A DNA stretch of 34,211 nt from Candidatus Zhuqueibacterota bacterium (GTDB taxonomy: Bacteria > Zhuqueibacterota > Zhuqueibacteria > Residuimicrobiales > Oceaniaggregativiventaceae). The stretch lies in NCBI GenBank assembly GCA_016929055.1, contig JAFGJN010000004.1, forward strand, positions 1 through 34,211, in the 5' to 3' direction. Shown here piece by piece: positions 11,001 through 17,897 of the stretch; positions within the stretch are counted from its first letter, which is position 1; every line of letters starts with the position of its first letter. The position numbers were made by a program, and so were the translations under genes. The notes under the pieces were generated by a model that searched no databases, had not been told where the DNA came from, and saw only the letters and a program-made list of their open reading frames with translations.

Positions 11001-13250
11001 GATGAGCTCTGCAATGACTATACGCTCTTGCCGGCGCGAACGCTGCCTTATGCCGCCGTTTCCAACGCCAACGCGACCGGCCAGGCGGTTTACAACAGCG
11101 TCAACAATTCGCTGGTCGAGCTGATCACCAACAACGGCATGGCGTCGTATGATTTCAGCCAGGTTGTGCCGAATCCTTTGGTACCCACCGGCATCATCCT
11201 TGGCAAGGTCATCGCTGCCGCAACCGGTTTGCCTATCGCCAATGCGGAATTGACACTCCAGGAAACCGGATTTGCTACGGTAACCGATGACCAGGGCGAA
11301 TATGCGATCACCGATGTTCCGGCTGGTAACTATGAGCTCTCTGTGCGGGCGCGGGATTACTTTGCCGCTTCGCAGAATGTTGCTGTTCCGCCGGACAGCT
11401 TCGTGGTCGCCGATTTCGCGCTCGAGTTGCGCACCTGGCCGGCGATGTCTTTTTCAGCCTATCCGGTTGGACCACAGGCAAAACTCGAGTGGACGCTCGA
11501 AAGACCGAATGTCAATGTCTCCTATCACAGCGGCACTCCCAGCAGTGGTTGGTATCAAAAACAAAACCGGGCCTATGGCGTGGTTTTCGATCTCAGCGAT
11601 TATTCGGGCGCCACGCTTGAACAGGTCGATTTCTGCCATTATGCCTGGCAAGTGCTGCACGGACCCTACAATTACCGCGTTCATGTTCTGAACTGGCAGG
11701 ATTCGACGCTGGTGCTGAGTTTCGATCAGATCACAGCCCGCGATTCCTATGATCAACCCGAATGGGAACTGGCGATCGATCTGGGCGGCATTCCGGCCAT
11801 GGAACAGGTCGGTATCTTTATCGAACCGCTCAGCGGCAGCCTGGACGATGCCCACCCCGCCCTCTCGACCGATGACCTTGTTCCTGCGGTCAAAGGCGCC
11901 AACTTTATCATTATGGACGTCAACGATCCGTTCGGAACCGTCCAGGACGTCAATGACATCAACGACGGCATGGGTAACTTTTTGCTGGATCTGTGGATCG
12001 ATACGCCGAGCGGCCAACAGGTGAAAGCGGCTAAATTGGCCGATCGCCGACCGGCGACCGAATCGCTGCCAGCCCCGACCGAGCGCGGCCGCGTCGAATC
12101 GACCCAGGCTAGGGGCAAACCGGACGATAACCGCATCGATGGACTCAAGGGATTTTACATCTACCGCGGCAGCGATGTTGAGGATCTGGAACTGTTGGCT
12201 GGCGTTCCGGCCAGTGAAACCGCGTTTATCGATGAATCGCCTTGGGAAGACAGCACCTATGTCTATGCGATCTCCGCTGTGTACGATGTCGGCGAAAGCG
12301 AGAAAGCAATGCTCGACTATTATCATCCCCTCTTTCTGGACATCGACCAGGCGCGCATCGATGCAAATGGCGACTATGTTCCCGACCGGCTTGGCGACAT
12401 GGTCACGATTCGAACCATCGTCACGACTCCCAATTACAACACCGGCAGCCAGTCCAACTATTACATGCAGGACGAAACCGCGGGTATCAATTTCTTCTGC
12501 CGCAACGTCAATTTCGGTGAACTATTGGGTCTGACGATCGGCGATGAAATCTATGTCACCGGCAAGATCGATCACTATCGCGGTTTGACGGAAATTGTCG
12601 CCGACTTTCCGTATCATGTGACGCTTCTCAGCCGTGAAAATGCGATTCCCGATACCGCTCGGGTTGCTATTGCTGAGATCGGCGAAGAGCTCGAGGCGCA
12701 ATTGGTTACTCTCGATGGTGTCACTCTCGTCGATCCGGAAAACTGGCCGGCAGCAGGATCAAACGCGACGGTCTATATCACCGACGGTGCCGACACTCTG
12801 GCCCTGTTCATCGACAAGGACACCGATTTGGCCGGTTGGACGCCGCCAACGGGGCTTTTCAAGGTGACGGGCGTGATCGATCAGTATACCCGCAACATTC
12901 CGCCGAACGACGGCTATGAGATCCGGCCGCGCAGCCAGGCGGATTTCACCTTTGCTACCAGCGTTGTGGACAAAGAGACCTTGCCGTTGACGTTTGAGCT
13001 GGGACAAAACTATCCCAACCCGTTCAACCCGGAAACCTCGATTCGTTTGCAACTGCCGCAGGATGCCGAGGTGCACCTGGCGATCTACAATCTGCTGGGC
13101 AAACAGGTAGCCGAGATTCATCGCGGAAAACTGGCCGCGGGCGTGCACGATTTTACCTTTCAAGCCACGGCCCTGCCGAGCGGAACCTATTTTTACCATG
13201 TTCAGGCAGACGAATTCAATGCGGTCAAAAAAATGGTGCTGCTGAAATAA
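8058..13250 (+). CDS. large multidomain secreted protein: three propeller-like units, ASH/choice-of-anchor-D-like domain, CarboxypepD_reg-like domain, OB-fold-like region, sorting tail
   Basis: 1730-aa ORF; GGAGGA RBS; repeated 'DHLYVVSRIGGSFIKVFDATTGAYLKDLDNTGISGGTYHIN'; 'LDFGRTALRTMPTLTLGVANIGTADLEISSV' (ASH-like); 'GKVIAAATGLPIANAELTLQETGFATVTDDQGEYAITDVPAGNYEL' (carboxypeptidase regulatory-like); tail 'LGQNYPNPFNPETSIRLQLP...KKMVLLK'. Confidence 0.9.
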   Translation: MKKSLCLFVFSLLLVSWVMAADSTSTAVWQITSETAGQNFIKNDHATRSMALNKTTDHLLVATRSGGHRIVVLDAATGDSLAQLDMTGVLGGTYHLNKVAVADDGVIYACNLDIGNGVKVYRWENEEAAPTVCIETQVEGATRFGDAFAVMGAGTDTKIYISGNNDASRVTILGTENGTDFTVEHMVPQNGRATDIYPLDESTFFKTYPGAATALLDTSGTALETITTDVIASGASSIHQLVSATTSEYLAVFDGNNVPATARLVSLDEGAAAAEVALVFSNLGNNGNANGTGAVAVDPTINRVYFLATNNSISAFNYGPYDTWPLVHRILADTTDWFGTSHMVRTVTYSHATDHLYVVSRIGGSFIKVFDATTGAYLKDLDNTGISGGTYHINLAAATKDGQIFVGNLALPNVPFKLYRLANEEAAPELVFEGVLEGRTGDALAVSGTGDQVTVYVSGPNNEKIFTLVPDDSAGFVRDDDILLPEAGCAGLGIAPVADGAYLFTNGAGKAPRYINRDGVELFAFDTAEVAGTSINYFEVETLSASTRRFLSIANGFTVGTQVVELLGTPGDDLCAMYELFPWTPIYAANGNANATAQSVYISKNNFLAELTTNNGLSIYSMNKVVPDFVLYEPQVLLSADQLDFGRTALRTMPTLTLGVANIGTADLEISSVGSSSRAFSVSVDTTRVGPGEEATISVVFMPGQEGDFNEVLTINTNAGDFTVDLLAAVYELWPQEWLILAEQNDWFGINHMVRSVAYSKATNHLYVVSRVGGSFIKVFDAATGEFIKDLDNTGISGGTYHINLVTATEDGQIFVGNLALANVNFKLYRFADEEAAPELVFDGLLEGRTGDALAATGTGDAVTVFVSGSGNEKIFALVPAEGGGFERADDIVLPDAGCAGLGIAPVDGGAYLFTNGAGKAPRYIKRDGTDLFAFDTAEAAGTSITYFQVETEDMEIRQFVGIVNGWGPGMQVVELLGPTGDELCNDYTLLPARTLPYAAVSNANATGQAVYNSVNNSLVELITNNGMASYDFSQVVPNPLVPTGIILGKVIAAATGLPIANAELTLQETGFATVTDDQGEYAITDVPAGNYELSVRARDYFAASQNVAVPPDSFVVADFALELRTWPAMSFSAYPVGPQAKLEWTLERPNVNVSYHSGTPSSGWYQKQNRAYGVVFDLSDYSGATLEQVDFCHYAWQVLHGPYNYRVHVLNWQDSTLVLSFDQITARDSYDQPEWELAIDLGGIPAMEQVGIFIEPLSGSLDDAHPALSTDDLVPAVKGANFIIMDVNDPFGTVQDVNDINDGMGNFLLDLWIDTPSGQQVKAAKLADRRPATESLPAPTERGRVESTQARGKPDDNRIDGLKGFYIYRGSDVEDLELLAGVPASETAFIDESPWEDSTYVYAISAVYDVGESEKAMLDYYHPLFLDIDQARIDANGDYVPDRLGDMVTIRTIVTTPNYNTGSQSNYYMQDETAGINFFCRNVNFGELLGLTIGDEIYVTGKIDHYRGLTEIVADFPYHVTLLSRENAIPDTARVAIAEIGEELEAQLVTLDGVTLVDPENWPAAGSNATVYITDGADTLALFIDKDTDLAGWTPPTGLFKVTGVIDQYTRNIPPNDGYEIRPRSQADFTFATSVVDKETLPLTFELGQNYPNPFNPETSIRLQLPQDAEVHLAIYNLLGKQVAEIHRGKLAAGVHDFTFQATALPSGTYFYHVQADEFNAVKKMVLLK
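9028..9950 (+). repeat. intragenic repeat unit 2 of the 1730-aa protein
   Basis: tggccgttggtgcatcggattctggcc... parallels the unit beginning at 10257; e.g. ggcggcagttttatcaa(g/a)gtatttga(c/t)gcc and aa(t/c)ggcgc(c/t)ggcaaagccccgcgcta(t/c)atcaa occur in both. Confidence 0.8.
10257..11160 (+). repeat. intragenic repeat unit 3 of the 1730-aa protein
   Basis: Paralogous to 9028-9950 at nucleotide and protein level; separated from it by an ASH-like domain. Confidence 0.8.
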
Positions 13251-13262
13251 CCTGCATCGAAC

Positions 13263-13301
13263 AACCCCGGGGTTATAAATTAACCCCGGGGTTAATTTTT
13301 T
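13263..13301 (+). terminator. intrinsic terminator made of two identical self-palindromes
   Basis: AACCCCGGGGTT (13263-13274) - ATAAATT - AACCCCGGGGTT (13282-13293) followed by AATTTTTT; begins 12 nt after the stop at 13250. Confidence 0.85.
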
Positions 13302-13311
13302 AGGTGAATCT

Positions 13312-13932
13312 GTGATATTCGACATTCGTTCCTTTCACCCCAGCGATCTGGTCGATCTCTATCGCATTTGTCTGCTGACCGGCGACAGCGGTAAGGATGC
13401 CTCAGAGCTCTATACCCATCCCGAACTCTTGGGGCAGATCTACGCTGCCCCCTATGCTGTTTGCGAGCCTGACCTCTGTTTCGTCCTGACCGCAGACGGC
13501 AAGCCCAGCGGCTATATTCTCGGTACGCGCGATACGGAGCGATTCAACCAGCGCTGTCAAGTCGACTGGTTTCCGGTTTTGCAACAGCGCTATGCCAAGC
13601 CTGCAGCAGACGACGCTTCTCCCGACGCGCGTTTGATCGCCATGATCCACTCCGGTTTTAAAAGAGATCCGGATCTCGCCGATTACCCCGCCCATCTGCA
13701 TATCGATCTCTTGCCCGAAGCCCAGGGTCAGGGAATGGGTCGCCGGCTCATGCAGACGTTTTTTAGCCGTCTTGCCGATCTCGGCGTACCGGCCGTACAT
13801 TTGGGGGTGGGCAAAAAAAATGAATCGGCTATTGCATTCTATAACCACATCGGTTTTGTACGGTTGAAAGAAGAGCCGCATGCGCTGCTGTTTGGCTTTG
13901 AGTTGAAAAACTATTCCCCTGGGGACAAATAA
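13312..13932 (+). CDS. GNAT-family N-acetyltransferase, resembling the pseudo-HAT domain of O-GlcNAcase
   Basis: '[59 protein letters not shown]' and GNAT motif A-like '[27 protein letters not shown]', '[10 protein letters not shown]'. Confidence 0.85.
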   Translation: MIFDIRSFHPSDLVDLYRICLLTGDSGKDASELYTHPELLGQIYAAPYAVCEPDLCFVLTADGKPSGYILGTRDTERFNQRCQVDWFPVLQQRYAKPAADDASPDARLIAMIHSGFKRDPDLADYPAHLHIDLLPEAQGQGMGRRLMQTFFSRLADLGVPAVHLGVGKKNESAIAFYNHIGFVRLKEEPHALLFGFELKNYSPGDK

Positions 13933-13942
13933 CAACACTCAC

Positions 13943-14512
13943 TCAATCGAGACGATAACGGTCGAAATCCTGAGGCAGCTTTCGCTCGTCCTGCAGATAA
14001 GCCGCATATTCGCGCGCATCGCGAAAATAGGCCCGCATAAAATCAGGAGAATAGAGTTCGCCCCAGCGCAGACCGAGATATTCCAGGCAATTCGAGTGGG
14101 GCCAATCGCGCAAATCGGCTACCAGATCGGCTTTGATGGGATTCAGATGGATATAGCGGCAGAGATAGATCAAATAGCCCTCGCGATCGACCTGCACATC
14201 CTTGAATCGATCGGCGAACATGCTGCCTGTTCTGCCGGTTCGACGGTTGGTCGAGCGAACATAGGCATCGAGAAAGCAGCCCAAACATTTTGAAACGGTA
14301 TGATCCCGATTAACCTGGATGAGAAAGTGGAAATGGTTCGGCATGAGGCAATAAGCGACGGTGGTGAGGCGAAAGCGGGATGAGTAGATTTTCCAGAGCT
14401 CGACAAAGTGTTGATAAGCCAAATGATCGGGAAAGATAATCTGTCGATCGATCCCCCGGTTAAAGATATGATAAAACCGGGGAGCGACAAAACGGGTCAA
14501 TCGCCGCGGCAT
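13943..14512 (-). mobile_element. REP-associated tyrosine transposase (RAYT, Y1_Tnp / TnpA_REP family)
   Basis: 'MPRRLTRFVAPRFYHIFNRGIDRQIIF', HUH-type 'YCLMPNHFHFLIQV', 'GSMFADRFKDVQVDREGYLIYLCRYIHLNPIKADLV'. AGGAGG lies upstream of the ATG at 14512; the track ORF starts at 14554. Confidence 0.92.
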
Positions 14513-14607
14513 GACAGGATCCTCCTGTGTTTGACGGACAAGGCGCCCTGTCATAATATATTTTATTTGCGAGTTTTTCGCAAGTATTAATTTTCAATAT
14601 TCCTTTT

Positions 14608-14619
14608 CACCCCGGGGTG
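14608..14619. repeat. CACCCCGGGGTG palindrome upstream of the RAYT
   Basis: Exact 12-bp self-palindrome in the RAYT/nanE intergenic region; the same 12-mer occurs at 14690 and 14707. Confidence 0.8.
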
Positions 14620-14664
14620 ATCGATGGAAATTTCCAATTATTGTAAATTATTTGTTTTCTATAG

Positions 14665-15402
14665 TTAATCCACTGCTTGTTTCTTTTTACACCCCGGGGT
14701 GCGCTCCACCCCGGGGTGTAAAAGAGATACAAATCGACGGGTGATCAGGTTGGGACGCGTGATCGCCGAACCCACAACCACCGCAAAGGCGCCCAATTCG
14801 ACCGCGTGTACCGCCTGTTCCGGTGTCCAGATTCTTCCCTCGGCAATCAGATGCGTCGATGACGGGAATTCGTGAGCGAGATGTTCGAGGAGATCGAAAT
14901 CGGGCTCCTCACTTCGAGCGCGTTCCCGCGTCTCATCGGTATAACCCGACAAAGTCGTGCCGATCAAATCGAATCCATACTCGGCAGCGCGCATGCCTTC
15001 GGCAAAAGTGGAAATATCCGCCATCAAAGAACAATCGCTAATATCACGTAAAAATGCGACCAGATTTTGCAGTGTTTCTCCCCGGGGACGCGGCCGAAAG
15101 GTAGCGTCAAGAGCGACGATCTCGGCACCGCTCCGCACAACCGCTTCGGCCTCTTTCCTGGTTGGTGTGATGAATACCGGCGAATCGTCATAAACTTGCT
15201 TATAAATACCGATCACCGGCAACGAAACCACTGCTTTGATGGCACGAATGTTCTTCGGGAGTGAGGCCCGCAGAGCCGCAGGATTTTCCAAAGCGACCGT
15301 TTTGGCCACGGCTGCCAGGATCTCCGGCGAAGCCATGGGTAGTCCTTCATCCGCCTGCACCGAGACGATCAGTCTTCCACGCAGCGTTTCGAGTTCAATC
15401 AC
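14665..15402 (-). CDS. nanE: N-acetylmannosamine-6-phosphate 2-epimerase (NanE-like)
   Basis: 'GRLIVSVQADEGLPM', 'LPVIGIYKQVYDDSPVFITPTRKEAEAVVRSGAEIVALDATFRPRP', 'LIAEGRIWTPEQAVHAVELGAFAVVVGSAITRP'. GTG start; 4-bp GTGA overlap with the upstream GH94 stop. Confidence 0.9.
   Translation of the reverse strand: MIELETLRGRLIVSVQADEGLPMASPEILAAVAKTVALENPAALRASLPKNIRAIKAVVSLPVIGIYKQVYDDSPVFITPTRKEAEAVVRSGAEIVALDATFRPRPRGETLQNLVAFLRDISDCSLMADISTFAEGMRAAEYGFDLIGTTLSGYTDETRERARSEEPDFDLLEHLAHEFPSSTHLIAEGRIWTPEQAVHAVELGAFAVVVGSAITRPNLITRRFVSLLHPGVERTPGCKKKQAVD
14685..14723. repeat. perfect 17-bp inverted repeat built from two CACCCCGGGGTG palindromes
   Basis: TTTTACACCCCGGGGTG (14685-14701), loop CGCTC, CACCCCGGGGTGTAAAA (14707-14723); lies inside the 3' end of the nanE ORF. 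Confidence 0.9.
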
Positions 15403-17837
15403 AGCGACTCCTTCTCTTTGGAGGCTTGCAGCACCACGTGCACGCGATTTACGCCCTCCCTGTCCAGACAGTCGCGAATCGCGTCATCGCTCAAATCGAT
15501 CACACGGTCAGGCAGAATTTCATTGTTCAACTGCAACCGCCCGACTCCGGTGTTCACATGATCGGGATTTTCAACCTCGATTTCAAAATGATAACCACGG
15601 AAACGCCTCTGCACCCGATACCCAAACCACTTGGCCGGAATACAGGGGTCGATCAACAACCCCCTGTAGACAGGCCGAACGCCGAGGATGTAATCGAGAC
15701 CATCGCGCAGCATCCAGGCAGACGATCCGGTCAGCCAGGAATGGCTCGCCTGTCCTTCGGTTGAATGCTCGGGACTGGTGACATATTCGGCGTAGACATA
15801 GGGTTCAACCTGATAACGATCGATATCGACCACGGGATTCATGGGCAGGGCTTTTCGATAGATCTCATAAGCACGATCGCCATGCCCGAGTAAACATTCG
15901 GCCAGTATAGCCCAGCTGACGGGGTGGTTGAATACCGCACCGTTTTCTTTTTTTCCTGGTACACAGCGTGTGGCCAAACCGATTTCCGGATCGATTTCCC
16001 GATAGGCAGGCCAGAGGATCTGTGGGCCTTTGGGAGTATCGAGGTGTTCAGCTACTGCCTGCATACAAGCCCGTGCGCGCTCATCGTCTGCAACTCTGCT
16101 GATCACCGCCCAGCTCTGGGTGTTGAGAAAGATCCGCCCAAATCGGTTGGCGGCAGAGCCGATGACCTGACGCCGATCATTGGTACCGCGGATATACCAG
16201 TCGCCGTCCCAGCACAGATCGTTTATCGCCCTGGATACCAGGCGATAGGCATCTGAATATTCCCCGGCTCGCTCTTTATACCCCAATTCGTTGCAAAGTT
16301 CAACCGTCTCGCCAAGTATATAGCAGAGAAACATGGAAACCCAGACACTCTCCCCCCGCCCTTCTCGGCCGAGATAATCGAGCGTGTCATTCCAATCGCC
16401 AGGCCCGAATTTGGCCAAATTGCGTTCGCTGAGATTGGCCAGGGTATAATCGATCGCCGCTGCGGCGTGATCAAAGACAACCGCACTTGCTTTATCATGA
16501 AATCTGACTTTTTCTTCGAGCAGCGAAAAATCACCGGTTTCCTTGAGATAGTGGACAATGGCCAGCGGCAACCACAAGGGTGTGTCGGAATGGCCTGTCA
16601 CCTCACCCCCTCCTGTCAGCGGGTAATAGAGGTGATAGGTGCTGCCATTGCGAAATTGATAGCGGCACATCTCCAGAATGCGCTGCCGTACCCAATCGGG
16701 TCGAGCCATTAAGGGTCCGAGAATATCCTGACAGGAATCTCGAAAACCGCGACCGAACAACAGACCACCGTGATAGTACGAGGCGTCGCGACTGCATTGA
16801 AAGGTCACCGATGTCTGGTAGGGGTTCCAGACATTGAGCATGGTGTTCATATCATCGTCCGGCGTCTCGACCTGTACCGCATTCAGGTAATGATTCCAGG
16901 TTTGTTGCAAGTTTTCAAAAGCAGAGTCGACGTTGGACAAATCTCGATACCGATCGACAGATGCGACAGCGGTTTGGCTGTAATGCCTTTTTTCTGCCGC
17001 ACCCAGAATAACGACAAACTCTTTTTCTTCGCCGGCCGCAAGATCCAGGGGCATATGCAGAGCGGCAACCGCGTCGCCGGAAGTGATTTCACTGTCACTA
17101 CATCGCCCCTGTTCGACCGCAATTGGATCGGATTCTGATCGCCAGCTTCCGATGAATTGGTCTTTGCTTCCGTCCCAGCTCTTGACATCCAGCGATGAAG
17201 CGAAATAGACCATACGGTCCCACTCTTGATTGGCCTGTTTGACAGTGGCTCCATAGGTCACCCAGTAACGCTTGCTTGCGAACAGGATTCGATTATCCCG
17301 GTCAAAAAAGACCTCGTTGAAATGCTGATCATTGGGCTGGTTGATCAGATCGACCAGCGCATGGCCGAGACAGAGCTCGACAAATGCGAAAAGATCCAAC
17401 CGGCGCGGGCTTTGGCCGTTGTTTTTCAGGCGAACGCGCCAAAGTTCCAGGTCGTCATTTGCAGGAACGAAATAGAGAATTTCGCTTTCGATCGAATTCC
17501 ATTCGGAGGAAATCCGTGTATAGTACAATCCATGGCGGCACTCGAACCGATCGAGTCGACTGCGGGTGGGTTGCCAGGTGGGTGAAGCGTAATCGCCAGA
17601 GTCGCGATCGCGCAAATAGAGATAGCGGCCGGGACGGTCGATTGGCAGACTGTTGTAGCGCCAGCGGGTGATGCGGCTGTCTTTGGGACTGGCATAAAAA
17701 CTGAATCCACCGGCGGTGTTCGAGATCAAGCCGGTGTAGCGACCGTTGGAAAGATAATTGACCCAGGGAGCAGGAGTATCGGGCCGGGTAATGACGAATT
17801 CTCGACGATCATTGGAAAAATAGCCAAAACGCTTCAC
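15399..17837 (-). CDS. GH94-family glycoside phosphorylase (cellobiose/chitobiose phosphorylase-like)
   Basis: 'MKRFGYFSNDRREFVITRPDTPAPWVNYLSNGRYTGLISNTAGGFSFY', 'NVWNPYQTSVTFQCSRDASYYHGG...GRGFRDSCQDILG', 'GPGDWNDTLDYLGREGRGESVWVSMFLCYIL', 'PSEHSTEGQASHSWLTGSSAWM'-like C-terminal block. Confidence 0.9.
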   Translation of the reverse strand: MKRFGYFSNDRREFVITRPDTPAPWVNYLSNGRYTGLISNTAGGFSFYASPKDSRITRWRYNSLPIDRPGRYLYLRDRDSGDYASPTWQPTRSRLDRFECRHGLYYTRISSEWNSIESEILYFVPANDDLELWRVRLKNNGQSPRRLDLFAFVELCLGHALVDLINQPNDQHFNEVFFDRDNRILFASKRYWVTYGATVKQANQEWDRMVYFASSLDVKSWDGSKDQFIGSWRSESDPIAVEQGRCSDSEITSGDAVAALHMPLDLAAGEEKEFVVILGAAEKRHYSQTAVASVDRYRDLSNVDSAFENLQQTWNHYLNAVQVETPDDDMNTMLNVWNPYQTSVTFQCSRDASYYHGGLLFGRGFRDSCQDILGPLMARPDWVRQRILEMCRYQFRNGSTYHLYYPLTGGGEVTGHSDTPLWLPLAIVHYLKETGDFSLLEEKVRFHDKASAVVFDHAAAAIDYTLANLSERNLAKFGPGDWNDTLDYLGREGRGESVWVSMFLCYILGETVELCNELGYKERAGEYSDAYRLVSRAINDLCWDGDWYIRGTNDRRQVIGSAANRFGRIFLNTQSWAVISRVADDERARACMQAVAEHLDTPKGPQILWPAYREIDPEIGLATRCVPGKKENGAVFNHPVSWAILAECLLGHGDRAYEIYRKALPMNPVVDIDRYQVEPYVYAEYVTSPEHSTEGQASHSWLTGSSAWMLRDGLDYILGVRPVYRGLLIDPCIPAKWFGYRVQRRFRGYHFEIEVENPDHVNTGVGRLQLNNEILPDRVIDLSDDAIRDCLDREGVNRVHVVLQASKEKESL

Positions 17838-17897
17838 TCTGAACTCCTCACAGCAGGTTCAAGACAAATGGGTGGACTGCCCATAAAAAATGATAGA

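Noticed and set aside
11454-12326. 290-aa antisense ORF (-), and similar ones at 6695..7558, 4822..5373 and 8700..9233
   Set aside because: All overlap convincing + strand CDS with signal peptides and domains; GC-rich shadow ORFs.
14685-14723. Interpretation of the 17-bp inverted repeat as the nanE intrinsic terminator
   Set aside because: Strong stem but no U-tract after it on either strand, and it precedes the nanE stop codon.
15080-15087. Additional CCCCGGGG in nanE (15080) and in the large protein (31712)
   Set aside because: Single 8-mers inside conserved coding motifs without the extended 12-bp palindrome; expected in GC-rich codons.
15399-17837. Specific call of N,N'-diacetylchitobiose phosphorylase
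   Set aside because: Family GH94 is clear, but active-site-region blocks such as 'GSTYHLYYPLTGGGE' look as close to cellobiose phosphorylase; specificity cannot be set by eye.
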